A DNA stretch of 32,756 nt from contig JAGBGK010000080.1 of the NCBI GenBank assembly GCA_017936005.1, positions 1-32,756 of the forward strand, given 5' to 3'. Position 1 is the stretch's first letter; every line of letters starts with the position of its first letter. Of this stretch, positions 16,036 through 25,396 are shown piece by piece. Made by a program: the position numbers and the translations under genes. This DNA comes from Tidjanibacter sp. Its GTDB lineage: Bacteria; Bacteroidota; Bacteroidia; Bacteroidales; Rikenellaceae. The notes under the pieces were generated by a model. That model ran no database searches. It was not told where the DNA came from and worked only from the letters and a program-made list of their open reading frames with translations.

Positions 16036-16816
16036 TGTGTGGAAATATGTGGTGCTGACGGTGGCGGGAGTTGCACTTTCGGCCTCGGCCTATGCCCAGA
16101 AGTTCCCCGAAAGGAGGCACGTCAGGGAGGGTAACGGACACTACGAAAGCCAGCGTTTTGCCGATGCAGAAAAGGCCTATCGTAGGGCCTTGCAGAAGGA
16201 TAGTCTTTCGGTGGAGGGCGCCTTCAACTTGGGCGATGCGCACTATGCCACAGGCAACTTTGCAGCCGCCGAGGAGCAGTTCCGTAGGGTGGCAGAACGC
16301 AAGGAGGGTGTGAACAACGAGCAGAAGGCCGCAGCCTACTACAACCTCGGCAACGCACAATTCCAACAGCAAAAACTCGACGAGGCTTTGGAGTCCTACA
16401 AGGAGTCGCTCAAACTCAACCCTTCCGATTTGGAGGCCAAGTTCAACTATGCCTACACCAAAGCAATGAAGGAGCAGCAGGAGCAGAATCAGGACAACCA
16501 ACAAAACCAAGATAACAAAGACCAACAAAACGACCAGCAACAGCAGGGCAATAACAACCAACAGCAAAACCAGCAGCAGGACAACAACGACCAACAACAA
16601 GGTCAGGACGACCAGCAGCAACAGCAACCCGAACAGCCCGAAGGGGACAAGCCCAAGCCAAGCGAGGGTGCCGACCAACAACCGCAATCCCAAGTTGGCC
16701 CGAGCAAGGAGAATGAGCAGGTGTTGAATGCTGTGCAGGCTGCCGAGGACAAAACCCGTGAGAAGGTGGATGCCGAGAAGGTGGTTGGCGTTGCCCGTTC
16801 CGGCAAAAATTGGTAA
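16025..16816 (+). CDS. batC: BatC-like exported TPR protein with a Q/N-rich linker
   Basis: 263 residues. A signal peptide (1-25, ASAYAQ) is followed by three tetratricopeptide-like helical pairs (about 33-140), then a low-complexity Gln/Asn/Asp tract (150-201), a proline-rich link, and a conserved-looking C-terminal helix (EQVLNAVQAAEDKTREK) ending in KNW. In Bacteroides, BatC-type TPR proteins work with BatA/BatB. The start is chosen at MKSSVWK: the frame is open 14 codons upstream, but those residues are not signal-peptide-like. An AAAGGAGG sequence 9 bp before the ATG is a rare good Shine-Dalgarno match for this phylum. A 30-bp tandem duplication covers its stop codon. Confidence 0.85.
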   Translation: MKSSVWKYVVLTVAGVALSASAYAQKFPERRHVREGNGHYESQRFADAEKAYRRALQKDSLSVEGAFNLGDAHYATGNFAAAEEQFRRVAERKEGVNNEQKAAAYYNLGNAQFQQQKLDEALESYKESLKLNPSDLEAKFNYAYTKAMKEQQEQNQDNQQNQDNKDQQNDQQQQGNNNQQQNQQQDNNDQQQGQDDQQQQQPEQPEGDKPKPSEGADQQPQSQVGPSKENEQVLNAVQAAEDKTREKVDAEKVVGVARSGKNW

Positions 16817-16867
16817 TGTAAAGGATAGAGTCAGAAGAATTGGCAATGCGGAGGATAAGGTCGGAAG
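16808..16867. repeat. Imperfect 30-bp tandem duplication across the batC stop
   Basis: 16808-16837 and 16838-16867 align without gaps at 23 of 30 positions; all seven differences are transitions. The first copy contains the last two codons (Asn-Trp) and the TAA stop; in the second copy TAA reads CAA. Confidence 0.75.
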
Positions 16868-16888
16868 GAAAATAGACAGTAACCAATA

Positions 16889-16923
16889 ATTTGACGTTAG
16901 ACGATTGACGTTAGACGTTAGAC
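16889..16923. repeat. 7-bp tandem array E (GTTAGAC type), 5 units
   Basis: Units: ATTTGAC, GTTAGAC, GATTGAC, GTTAGAC, GTTAGAC. The array ends 10 bp before the batA ATG; the spacer is A-rich (AAAAAGAAAT). Confidence 0.85.
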
Positions 16924-16933
16924 AAAAAGAAAT

Positions 16934-17926
16934 ATGACGTTTGCAAATCCAAATATGCTGTGGCTTGCAGCACTTGTGTTGCCCGTTGTGGGGCACTACA
17001 TCTGGTTGTGCCGACAGGGCGGAGCCGCAGTGAAGGCTACGACCACAGCCTCGCTCACCACAGCACCACGCACCGTGCGCTACTACCTACGCCACCTACC
17101 CATAGTGTTGCGTTGTGTGGCCATCGTGTTGTTTGCCGTGGCATTTGCTCGGCCTCGCAGTGCGGAGCAGTTGAGCAAAACCACAGTGGAGGGTATCGAC
17201 ATTGTGTTGGCACTCGACGTGTCGGGCTCTATGTTGGCTGCCGACTTTGAGCCGGACCGACTCACGGCCTCCAAGGATGTGGCCGCCAAGTTCATCGCCG
17301 ACCGCCGAGGCGACCGCATCGGCCTTGTGGTATTTGCCGGCGAGAGTTACACACAATCGCCACTCACTACCGACCAAGCCACCCTCCAAACACTCCTCTC
17401 GCAAATCAAGTTCAACCCAGATGTGATTGAGGATGGCACGGCAATAGGTATGGGCCTCGCTACGGCCATCAACCGACTGAAAGACTCGTCGGCCAAGAGC
17501 AAGGTGGTAATCCTGCTTACGGATGGTGTGAACAACGCAGGTCAGGTTGCTCCCCTATCGGCTGCCGAGATTGCTGCCGAGTGTGGCATTAGGGTCTACA
17601 CTATCGGTGTGGGAAAGAGGGGCTATGCACCCTACCCCTACTACGATGCGTGGGGCAATATGCGCTACCAGCAGATGAAAGTGGATATTGACGAGCAGGT
17701 GCTCACCGACATTGCCGCCAAGACAGGTGGCGAATACTTCCGTGCAACGAGCAAAACCACCCTCAGGGAGATTTATGCCAAAATCAACACCCTCGAAAAG
17801 AGCCGCATAGAGACAGATGAGTATGTGCGCTACACGGAGCACTTTGTGGACTATCTGCTGTGGGCATTGGCGGTGTTGGTGGTGGAGTTCCTCACAAGGA
17901 GGCTTTGGCTGAACACCATAAGTTAA
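16934..17926 (+). CDS. batA: BatA, membrane-anchored vWA-domain protein
   Basis: 330 residues. Two N-terminal hydrophobic helices (about 7-24 and 56-73), a von Willebrand factor A domain with MIDAS motif DVSGS (95-99) and the later LLTDGVNN segment, and a C-terminal transmembrane helix (about 306-325). The layout and context (MoxR, DUF58, TPR, second vWA protein) match Bacteroides aerotolerance BatA. The vWA domain probably binds a divalent metal and faces the periplasm. Translation starts 10 bp after a 7-bp array. Confidence 0.93.
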   Translation: MTFANPNMLWLAALVLPVVGHYIWLCRQGGAAVKATTTASLTTAPRTVRYYLRHLPIVLRCVAIVLFAVAFARPRSAEQLSKTTVEGIDIVLALDVSGSMLAADFEPDRLTASKDVAAKFIADRRGDRIGLVVFAGESYTQSPLTTDQATLQTLLSQIKFNPDVIEDGTAIGMGLATAINRLKDSSAKSKVVILLTDGVNNAGQVAPLSAAEIAAECGIRVYTIGVGKRGYAPYPYYDAWGNMRYQQMKVDIDEQVLTDIAAKTGGEYFRATSKTTLREIYAKINTLEKSRIETDEYVRYTEHFVDYLLWALAVLVVEFLTRRLWLNTIS

Positions 17927-17939
17927 TTAGTAATTAGTA
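17926..17939. repeat. 7-bp tandem array G (ATTAGTA), 2 units
   Basis: Two exact ATTAGTA units follow the batA stop codon directly (the first A is the last base of TAA). Small, but with the same 7-bp period and position at a gene end as the other arrays. Confidence 0.55.
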
Positions 17940-17964
17940 AATATATTCACGACCCTATCCTTTT

Positions 17965-17990
17965 CACGGGTATTAAAAATAATACCCGTG
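17965..17990. repeat. CACGGGTATT perfect palindrome, copy 3
   Basis: CACGGGTATT (17965-17974) and AATACCCGTG (17981-17990) form a perfect 10-bp stem with loop AAAAAT, between batA and batB. This is the best-preserved member of the family at 171-196 and 224-246. No T-run follows. Confidence 0.85.
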
Positions 17991-18028
17991 CAGAAAGAGC
18001 GAATAAGAGTGGAAGTTTACCAAAACAC

Positions 18029-18077
18029 ATTAGACATTGGACGTTAGACGTTGGACATTAGACGTTAGACGTTAGAC
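18029..18077. repeat. 7-bp tandem array F (GTTAGAC type), 7 units
   Basis: Units: ATTAGAC, ATTGGAC, GTTAGAC, GTTGGAC, ATTAGAC, GTTAGAC, GTTAGAC. It ends 12 bp before the batB ATG, with an A/G-rich spacer, mirroring array E upstream of batA. Confidence 0.9.
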
Positions 18078-18089
18078 AAAGAAGAAAAG

Positions 18090-19115
18090 ATGTTTCGATT
18101 TGAACACATAGAATACCTCTGGCTATTGCTCCTTGTACCGGTGTTGGCAGTAGTGATGGAGTGGAGTCTGGCCGAGCGTAGGCGCAGAGCCAAAAGGTTT
18201 GCCACCCACAAGGCCCTCAAACGACTCTCGCCAGAGAGTTCCATAGCCAAGTGGCGTTGGAAATTTTGGGTGTGGGCATTAGCCCTCTCCGCCCTCGTAG
18301 TGGCCATTGCAAGGCCACAAATGGGCTCCAAACTGCGTGAAGTGGAGCGCGAGGGTGTGGAGATAATGGTCGCCGTGGATGTGAGCAACTCGATGTTGGC
18401 AAGCGACTTCACGCCCAACCGTTTGGAGCGTACCAAGTATGCTGTAAGCAGAGTTATCGAGGGATTGTCGGAGGACCGCATCGGTGTGATTGTATTTGCA
18501 GGCGATGCCTATGTGCAGTTGCCAATCACGTCCGACTATCTCACAGCCCAGAACTTCGTCAGGCAGATTTCGCCCTCGCAGGTAACTCGTCAGGGTACAG
18601 CCATTGGTGCTGCCATAGAGCTTGCCACACGCTCTTTCTCCTCGCAGAGCGAGAGTAGCAGGGTGCTGGTGCTCGTTACCGACGGCGAAAACCACGAAGA
18701 TGATGCTCTCGCCGCAGCCGAAAGGGCCGCAACGCAGGGTGTGAAGATATATACCATTGGTATCGGCACCCCAGAGGGTGCACCTATCACCATAGGAGAG
18801 GACTTTGTGAGGGACGAGAAAGGCGAAATTGTGGTGAGTAAACTCGACGAGGAGGTTCTTCAAAAGATTGCTGTAGCCACCGGAGGTGCCTACATCAGAG
18901 CCACCTCCGCAAATGTGGGACTCGAAGAGATTGTGTCGCTCATCAACCGTACCGAGAAGTCCAAGTTCGCCACCGAGGTATTTGACGAGTACAACGAACT
19001 CTACTACATACCATTGGCCATCGCTTTGGCCCTACTACTCTTGGAATGCTTGATTCTACCCCGTCGCAACAGAGTGTTGGCAAGGGCAAACTTCTTTGGC
19101 GAGGGAGATAAATAA
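18090..19115 (+). CDS. batB: BatB, membrane-anchored vWA-domain protein
   Basis: 341 residues, a paralogue of BatA. Helices at about 8-24 and 57-74, a vWA domain with MIDAS DVSNS (97-101) and LVTDGENHEDD, and a C-terminal helix (about 308-326). It has an extra acidic/basic insertion around GEDFVRDEKGE compared with BatA. It is the last gene of the cluster: no further batC, full batD or batE follows, and murA starts 104 bp later. Confidence 0.92.
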   Translation: MFRFEHIEYLWLLLLVPVLAVVMEWSLAERRRRAKRFATHKALKRLSPESSIAKWRWKFWVWALALSALVVAIARPQMGSKLREVEREGVEIMVAVDVSNSMLASDFTPNRLERTKYAVSRVIEGLSEDRIGVIVFAGDAYVQLPITSDYLTAQNFVRQISPSQVTRQGTAIGAAIELATRSFSSQSESSRVLVLVTDGENHEDDALAAAERAATQGVKIYTIGIGTPEGAPITIGEDFVRDEKGEIVVSKLDEEVLQKIAVATGGAYIRATSANVGLEEIVSLINRTEKSKFATEVFDEYNELYYIPLAIALALLLLECLILPRRNRVLARANFFGEGDK

Positions 19116-19219
19116 GCAGAACGTCACAACCACACATAACAAAATTAGTGTCACACAAACACGCCGCATCGAACTTTTAACTATCTTTACGTTGTCGAAC
19201 ACCTAACCCCGCAATAGAA

Positions 19220-20527
19220 ATGGCAATTTTTGAAGTCTACGGAGGCCGCCAGCTAAGTGGCGAAATCACACCCCAGGGTGCTAAAAACGAAGCACTCCAA
19301 ATAATATGCGCAACCCTACTTACCGACCAGAAGGTAACCCTGCACAATGTGCCGGAGATTGTGGATGTATTGCGACTGATTGACCTGTTGCGTAATCTAG
19401 GAGTGGAGGTGGAGCACTTGGGCGAGGGAGAGTGGTCGTTCCGTGCTGCCAACATTGACCTCGGATACCTCAAAACGGAGGACTACCGTGTGAGAGGTAG
19501 CAAGTTGCGTGGCTCGGTGATGGTCATCGGCCCGCTGTTGGCGCGCTTTGGACTTGCCTATCTACCCAAACCGGGTGGCGACAAGATTGGTCGCCGCAGG
19601 CTCGACACACACTTCATTGGCTTCCAAAAACTCGGTGCAACCATCAATGTTGATCCCGCAGGCGACTTCTTTGAGGTGGACGCTCGCAAATTGAAGGGTA
19701 CATATATGCTCCTCGACGAGGCCTCGGTTACGGGCACCGCCAACATCATTATGGCTGCCGTGTTGGCCGAGGGCGTTACCACCATATATAACGCTGCCTG
19801 TGAGCCCTATATCCAGCAGCTATGCAAGATGTTGTGCCGTATGGGCGCCAAGATTGAGGGTATCGCTTCCAATCTTCTGCGCATCGAGGGTGTGAAGCAG
19901 TTGGGAGGCACAGAGCACACAATGCTGCCCGATATGATTGAGGTGGGTAGTTTTATCGGTATGGCCGCAATGACACAGTCGGAGTTGACAATAAAGAATG
20001 TGTCGTTTGAAAACCTCGGCATCATCCCTGCTCAGTTTGAGCGTATGGGTATCCGCTTCGAGCAGAGGGGCGACGACATCTACATCCCTCGTCAGGAGCA
20101 CTACGAGATTGAGAGTTTTATGGACGGCTCCATTATGACCATTGCCGATGCTCCTTGGCCAGGCCTCACTCCCGACCTATTGAGTGTATTTTTGGTGGTG
20201 GCCACACAGGCCAAAGGTTCCGTGCTCATCCACCAAAAGATGTTCGAAAGTAGGCTCTTCTTTGTGGATAAGTTGATAGATATGGGTGCACAAATCATCC
20301 TCTGCGACCCCCACCGAGCCACCGTCATCGGCCACAACCACACTCGTCGTCTGCGTCCAACCACTATGGCTTCGCCCGACATTCGTGCTGGTGTTGCGCT
20401 GTTGATTGCCGCACTCAACGCTGATGGTAAGAGCATTATCCAAAACGTAGAGCAGATTGACCGAGGCTATCAGAATATCGAAGGCCGCCTCAACGCACTC
20501 GGTGCCAAAATCATCCGCAAGGAGTAG
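19220..20527 (+). CDS. murA: UDP-N-acetylglucosamine 1-carboxyvinyltransferase (MurA)
   Basis: 435 residues, normal length. It catalyses the first committed step of peptidoglycan synthesis, transfer of enolpyruvate from phosphoenolpyruvate to UDP-GlcNAc, in the cytoplasm. N-terminal PQGAKNEAL carries the conserved Lys and Asn. The active-site loop reads PGGDKIGRR, with Asp121 (codon 19580-19582) where most MurA proteins have the fosfomycin-alkylated Cys (Cys115 in E. coli). Later motifs fit: APWPGLTPD with the general-base Asp, FESRL, and PDIRAGVALLIAAL. A weak -7-like TATCTTTA lies at 19182-19189. Confidence 0.96.
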   Translation: MAIFEVYGGRQLSGEITPQGAKNEALQIICATLLTDQKVTLHNVPEIVDVLRLIDLLRNLGVEVEHLGEGEWSFRAANIDLGYLKTEDYRVRGSKLRGSVMVIGPLLARFGLAYLPKPGGDKIGRRRLDTHFIGFQKLGATINVDPAGDFFEVDARKLKGTYMLLDEASVTGTANIIMAAVLAEGVTTIYNAACEPYIQQLCKMLCRMGAKIEGIASNLLRIEGVKQLGGTEHTMLPDMIEVGSFIGMAAMTQSELTIKNVSFENLGIIPAQFERMGIRFEQRGDDIYIPRQEHYEIESFMDGSIMTIADAPWPGLTPDLLSVFLVVATQAKGSVLIHQKMFESRLFFVDKLIDMGAQIILCDPHRATVIGHNHTRRLRPTTMASPDIRAGVALLIAALNADGKSIIQNVEQIDRGYQNIEGRLNALGAKIIRKE

Positions 20528-20618
20528 TAAGGCAAGTGGCTACGGATAGAGCCCACTTACATCCGATTTCGCAAATTACAAAGACACTTTTGAATACAAA
20601 CTACTAAAAACTAACACT

Positions 20619-20813
20619 ATGGGATTTATTATTTACATCGTCGGTCTTATCTGCACCATTTGGTGTGTATTGGACGTATTTAAGAAAAATATCGACCTTG
20701 CTTGGAAGATAATCCTTGCAGTCGTTCTCTTGGCTACAAGTTGGCTTGGTCTTATCCTCTACTACTTCTGGGCTCGACACCATGTTGAAGAGTGGCTGAA
20801 AAACCTCCGATAA
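20619..20813 (+). CDS. Small membrane protein, PLDc_N-like
   Basis: 64 residues with two transmembrane helices. The pattern (helix, IWCVLDVFKKN, WKI, helix, LILYYFWAR) resembles the phospholipase D nuclease N-terminal (PLDc_N) domain, which often occurs alone as a small membrane protein. Function unknown. It is followed by a very strong terminator. Confidence 0.75.
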   Translation: MGFIIYIVGLICTIWCVLDVFKKNIDLAWKIILAVVLLATSWLGLILYYFWARHHVEEWLKNLR

Positions 20814-20835
20814 ACTATCACTTCTTTGAACAAAT

Positions 20836-20870
20836 AAAACGACAAGCACCACAGTGGTGCTTGTCGTTTT
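20836..20870. terminator. Strong intrinsic terminator
   Basis: A perfect 16-bp stem (20836-20851 with 20855-20870) with a 3-nt loop, bounded by A-run and T-run, just after the small membrane protein gene. Its symmetry lets it work on both strands. Confidence 0.92.
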
Positions 20871-20952
20871 ATTTGGAATAGCCATCATTAATTGCCACAT
20901 CCGCAGGGATAGGAAAAAGACTAACTAATGCACATATCATTCCCCTACCCTC

Positions 20953-20989
20953 AAAAAAGAGAGAGCCGCACTACTGCGGCTCTCTCTTT
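20953..20989 (-). terminator. Intrinsic terminator of rpoBC
   Basis: A perfect 15-bp stem (20956-20970 with 20975-20989) with loop CTAC; on the minus strand it leads into a run of six Ts (20953-20958). It lies about 20 bp after the rpoC stop. Confidence 0.92.
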
Positions 20990-21008
20990 CTATTTAGTAT
21001 CGAGATGA

Positions 21009-24000
21009 TTACTCTACCTCGGGAGCAATACGCTCATAGTCAACCTTTGCACCAACGGTTACGTTCTGCCAATCACGAACACCTGTACCGGCAGGAATCA
21101 AGTGGCCGCAAATTACATTCTCCTTCAAGTTGGCCAGAGGGTCAACCTTACCGAAGATGGCAGCCTCGTTGAGCACCTTGGTGGTCTCCTGGAACGATGC
21201 AGCCGACATAAACGAGCTGGTCTGCAATGCTGCACGAGTGATACCCTGCAATACCTGACGGCTGGTGGCGGGAACAATCTCCCTCACGGTCACGGTCTTC
21301 AAATCCTTACGCTTCAACGAAGAATTCTCATCCCTCAACTGGCGTACCGAGATAATCTGACCTGCCTGAACAGTCTGTGAGTCGCCGGCATCGGTAACAA
21401 CAACCTTGTCATACAAGGAGTCGTTAACCTCCATAAACTCCCACTTGTCCACAATCTGCTCCTGCAAGAAGCGAGTGTCACCCGGATCGTCAATCTGAAC
21501 CTTGTTCATCATCTGGCGAACGATAACCTCAAAGTGCTTATCGTTAATCTTAACACCCTGACCACGATATACCTCCTGTACCTCGTTCACGATGTACTCC
21601 TGAACCTTGGTAGGACCAAGAATCGAAAGGATATCGCTGGGGGTGATAGCGCCATCCGACAGAGGCATACCTGCCCTCACATAGTCGTTCTCCTGTACCA
21701 AAATCTGGCGGCTCAGGGGTACGAGGTATTTCCTCTCCTGACCATCACGCGAAGTGATGACAATCTCCCTGTTACCACGTTTGATTTTACCAAAGGTTAC
21801 CTCACCGTCAATCTCTGCTACGATTGCGGGGTTCGACGGATTGCGAGCCTCAAACAACTCGGTAACACGGGGAAGACCACCGGTAATATCGCCTGCCTTA
21901 CCAAACGAGCGAGGAATCTTAATCAGAATCTCACCAGCCTTAATCTTGGCATTCTCCTTAACTACGATGTGAGCACCAACAGGCAAGTTGTACTGCTTCT
22001 GCTCAACGCCGTCCTTATCTACAATCTTAATGATGGGGTTCTTGGTCTTATCACGCGACTCGATAATAACCTTCTCCCTCAGACCGGTCTGCTCGTCGTA
22101 CTCATCACGGTAGGTTACGCCCTCAACAACATTGTCGAATGCAACCTTACCATCAAACTCCGAGATGATAACTGCGTTGAAGGGATCCCACTCACAGATG
22201 ATGTCGCCCTTCTGAACACTCTCGCCTGCGAGTTTGTAGAGAGTCGAACCGTATGCCAAGTTGTAGGTAAACAGCACGCTACCGGTCTCCTTGCTCACAA
22301 TACGCAACTCGGCCAGACGGCTCACTACCAAGTTCTTGGCATTACCATCGCGGTCTTTGGTCTTGATGGTCCTCAAATCGTCAATCTCAATCACACCCTC
22401 GTATTTGGCTACCAAGCGGTTGTCAATCGACGAGCCACTTGCAACACCACCGACGTGGAATGTACGCAGAGTCAGCTGAGTACCGGGCTCACCGATGGAC
22501 TGTGCTGCAATAACGCCCACAACCTCACCCTTCTGTACGGGCCTACCGGTTGCAAGGTTCCTACCATAGCACTTCGCACACACACCGTGGCGTGCCTCGC
22601 AAGTGAGTACCGAGCGAATCTCAACCTTCTCGATGGGCGATTTCTCGATTGCTGCGGCTGCATCCTCATTGATCTCCTCGCCTGCCTTAACGATAATCTC
22701 GCCGGTCAAGGGGTGAACAACATCCTCAACAGCCGTACGGCCCAAAATCCTATCGTAGAGGCTCTGGATAACAGCGTCGTTACGCTTAACTGCCGTAGCA
22801 GTCAGACCACGCAAGGTACCGCAATCCTCCTCGTTGATAATCACGTCATTTGCAACGTCAACCAGACGACGGGTCAGATAACCTGCATCCGCAGTTTTAA
22901 GTGCGGTATCCGCCAAACCTTTACGAGCACCGTGGGTAGAGATAAAGTACTCCAACACCGAAAGGCCCTCCTTAAAGTTCGACAAGATGGGGTTCTCGAT
23001 AGTCTGACCGCCCTCTGCACCAGATTTCTGGGGTTTAGCCATCAGACCACGCATACCGCCCAACTGACGAATCTGCTCCCTACTACCACGAGCTCCCGAA
23101 TCAAGCATCATAAACACGGGGTTGAAACCGTCTTGGTCTGCTTTCAGGTGGTTATAAACGGCTGCGGTAACCTTGTTGTTCACGTTGGTCCACACGTCAA
23201 TAACCTTATTATAACGCTCGTTGTTGGTGATAAGACCCATATTGTACTGCTCCAAGAACTGGGCAACCTGCTGGTTACCGTGCTCTACCAGAGTCTTCTT
23301 CTCCTCGGGGATAATCACAGCGCCCAAGTTGAACGACAAACCACCCTGGAATGCCATCCTATAACCCATTGCCTTGATGTCATCCAAGAATGCGGCAGCC
23401 TTGTCGGCACCCGACTTCTTCATAACAACACCAATGATATCCCTCAAAGTGTTCTTCTTCAACAGCAAGTTGATATAACCAACCTCCTTGGGAACTACCT
23501 GGTTGAACAGCACACGACCAACCGAAGTGGGTAACACTTTGGTCACCTCGTTGCCATCCTCATCTACGGTGTTTATCTTCACGTTTACAAGGGTGTGCAA
23601 GTCAACCTTACCCTCGTTGTAGGCGATGATTGCCTCCTCTGCGCCATAGAACGTAAAGGCTGCCTTAACACCATCCTTAGGACGAATGTCACCATTTTGG
23701 AGGTCATCCCAACGGTTGATCTTCTCGCCCTTCTCGATGAGCTCCTTGCGGTAGATTGCTTTCTCCCTCTCGGGACGCTCCTCGGTGCCGTGAATCTTGG
23801 TGATGTAGTACAGACCAAGTACCATGTCCTGCGAAGGAACGGTAATAGGCGCACCGTTGGCGGGGTTCAAAATGTTGTGCGAACCGAGCATCAAGAGCTG
23901 TGCCTCCAAGATTGCAGCGTTGCCAAGGGGCAAGTGAACTGCCATCTGGTCACAGTCGAAGTCCGCGTTGAATGCGGTACAAGCCAGTGGGTGCAACTGC

Positions 24001-25379
24001 ATTGCCTTACCCTCGATAAGCTTGGGCTGGAATGCCTGAATACCCAGACGGTGAAGGGTAGGAGCACGGTTCATCAGCACAGGGTGACCTTTGATTACGT
24101 TCTCCAAAATATCCCAAATCACAGGATCCTTCCTGTCAATAATCTTCTTTGCCGACTTAACGGTCTTAACGATACCCCTCTCGATGAGTTTGCGGATGAT
24201 GAACGGTTTGTACAACTCTGCCGCCATATCCTTTGGAATACCCATCTCGTGCATCTTCAACTCGGGGCCTACAACGATAACCGAACGAGCCGAGTAGTCA
24301 ACACGTTTACCGAGCAAGTTCTGACGGAACCTACCCTGTTTACCTTTAAGGCTATCGCTGAGCGACTTCAAAGGCCTATTGCTCTCGGTCTTAACTGCGC
24401 TGGTCTTACGCGAGTTGTCGAAGAGGCTGTCAACGGCCTCCTGCAACATACGCTTCTCGTTACGCAAGATAACCTCGGGAGCCTTAATCTCGATAAGCCT
24501 CTTCAAGCGGTTGTTACGGATGATAACCCTACGATAGAGGTCATTCAAATCCGAAGTAGCAAACCTACCACCATCCAGAGGTACCAATGGACGCAACTCG
24601 GGGGGTGTTACGGGGATAACCTTCAACACCATCCACTCGGGTTTGTTAATCTCCCTCGACTCCCTGAATGCCTCAATAACGTTCAACCTCTTCAATGCCT
24701 CGGTCTTACGCTGCTGCGAAGTCTCGGTCGAGGCTTTGTGGCGGAGCGAGTAGGACAAGCTGTCGAGGTCCAAGCCCTGCAACAGAGTCAACACTGCCTC
24801 GGCACCTATCTGTGCGATGAACTTGTCGGGATCGCTGTCGTCCAACTGCTGGTTGCCCTTAGGCAGTGCAGCCAAAATGTCCAGATACTCCCTCTCTGCC
24901 AACAGGTCAAGGTTGTTTACACCAGCTGCTGCCGCTGCACCTGCCTGAATTACGATGTAGCGCTCATAGTAGATAACTGCATCGAGTTTCTTGGTGGGGA
25001 TACCCAGCAGGTAGCTAATCTTCGAGGGCAGCGAACGAAGGTACCAGATGTGAACCACAGGCACAACCAGCTGGATGTGGCCCATACGCTCACGGCGCAC
25101 CTTCTTCTCCGTAACCTCCACGCCGCATCGGTCGCAGACGATACCCTTGTAACGAATCCTCTTATACTTACCGCAGTGGCACTCATAGTCCTTCACGGGA
25201 CCAAAGATACGCTCGCAGAACAGACCGTCCCTCTCAGGTTTGTAGGTACGATAGTTGATTGTCTCCGGTTTCAGCACCTCGCCACTCGACTGTTCGAGAA
25301 TCTCCTCAGGCGAGGCAAGGCCAATGGAGATTTTGCTGAAATTGGTACTATTGGTTTTATTCTCTTTACCGTATGCCAT
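21009..25379 (-). CDS. rpoC: RNA polymerase beta' subunit
   Basis: 1456 residues. N-terminal zinc finger (Cys67, Cys69, Cys82, Cys85), [18 protein letters not shown], the catalytic loop, bridge-helix region [14 protein letters not shown] and the second cysteine cluster ([11 protein letters not shown]) are all present. The Mg2+-binding loop reads NADFDCD (Asp473, Asp475 and Asp477 kept): Cys476, a TGT codon on the minus strand at 23952-23954, replaces the Gly of the near-universal NADFDGD. The start is set at MAYGKEN, five codons inside the open frame, as in other Bacteroidales. It lies 17 bp after rpoB. Long open frames on the plus strand here are by-products of codon bias. Confidence 0.97.
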   Translation of the reverse strand: MAYGKENKTNSTNFSKISIGLASPEEILEQSSGEVLKPETINYRTYKPERDGLFCERIFGPVKDYECHCGKYKRIRYKGIVCDRCGVEVTEKKVRRERMGHIQLVVPVVHIWYLRSLPSKISYLLGIPTKKLDAVIYYERYIVIQAGAAAAAGVNNLDLLAEREYLDILAALPKGNQQLDDSDPDKFIAQIGAEAVLTLLQGLDLDSLSYSLRHKASTETSQQRKTEALKRLNVIEAFRESREINKPEWMVLKVIPVTPPELRPLVPLDGGRFATSDLNDLYRRVIIRNNRLKRLIEIKAPEVILRNEKRMLQEAVDSLFDNSRKTSAVKTESNRPLKSLSDSLKGKQGRFRQNLLGKRVDYSARSVIVVGPELKMHEMGIPKDMAAELYKPFIIRKLIERGIVKTVKSAKKIIDRKDPVIWDILENVIKGHPVLMNRAPTLHRLGIQAFQPKLIEGKAMQLHPLACTAFNADFDCDQMAVHLPLGNAAILEAQLLMLGSHNILNPANGAPITVPSQDMVLGLYYITKIHGTEERPEREKAIYRKELIEKGEKINRWDDLQNGDIRPKDGVKAAFTFYGAEEAIIAYNEGKVDLHTLVNVKINTVDEDGNEVTKVLPTSVGRVLFNQVVPKEVGYINLLLKKNTLRDIIGVVMKKSGADKAAAFLDDIKAMGYRMAFQGGLSFNLGAVIIPEEKKTLVEHGNQQVAQFLEQYNMGLITNNERYNKVIDVWTNVNNKVTAAVYNHLKADQDGFNPVFMMLDSGARGSREQIRQLGGMRGLMAKPQKSGAEGGQTIENPILSNFKEGLSVLEYFISTHGARKGLADTALKTADAGYLTRRLVDVANDVIINEEDCGTLRGLTATAVKRNDAVIQSLYDRILGRTAVEDVVHPLTGEIIVKAGEEINEDAAAAIEKSPIEKVEIRSVLTCEARHGVCAKCYGRNLATGRPVQKGEVVGVIAAQSIGEPGTQLTLRTFHVGGVASGSSIDNRLVAKYEGVIEIDDLRTIKTKDRDGNAKNLVVSRLAELRIVSKETGSVLFTYNLAYGSTLYKLAGESVQKGDIICEWDPFNAVIISEFDGKVAFDNVVEGVTYRDEYDEQTGLREKVIIESRDKTKNPIIKIVDKDGVEQKQYNLPVGAHIVVKENAKIKAGEILIKIPRSFGKAGDITGGLPRVTELFEARNPSNPAIVAEIDGEVTFGKIKRGNREIVITSRDGQERKYLVPLSRQILVQENDYVRAGMPLSDGAITPSDILSILGPTKVQEYIVNEVQEVYRGQGVKINDKHFEVIVRQMMNKVQIDDPGDTRFLQEQIVDKWEFMEVNDSLYDKVVVTDAGDSQTVQAGQIISVRQLRDENSSLKRKDLKTVTVREIVPATSRQVLQGITRAALQTSSFMSAASFQETTKVLNEAAIFGKVDPLANLKENVICGHLIPAGTGVRDWQNVTVGAKVDYERIAPEVE

Positions 25380-25396
25380 ATTCTCTCTAATCACAA

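Noticed and set aside
15776-16996. 406-codon open frame on the minus strand over batC
   Set aside because: Its Leu/Val-rich stretch is just the complement of the CAA/CAG/AAC codons of the Q/N tract; it is not a real membrane protein.
20528-20618. Terminator or leader RNA after murA
   Set aside because: AAGTGG/CCACTT and CGGAT/ATCCG pairings exist but are mutually exclusive, short and without a T-run, so I do not call a feature.
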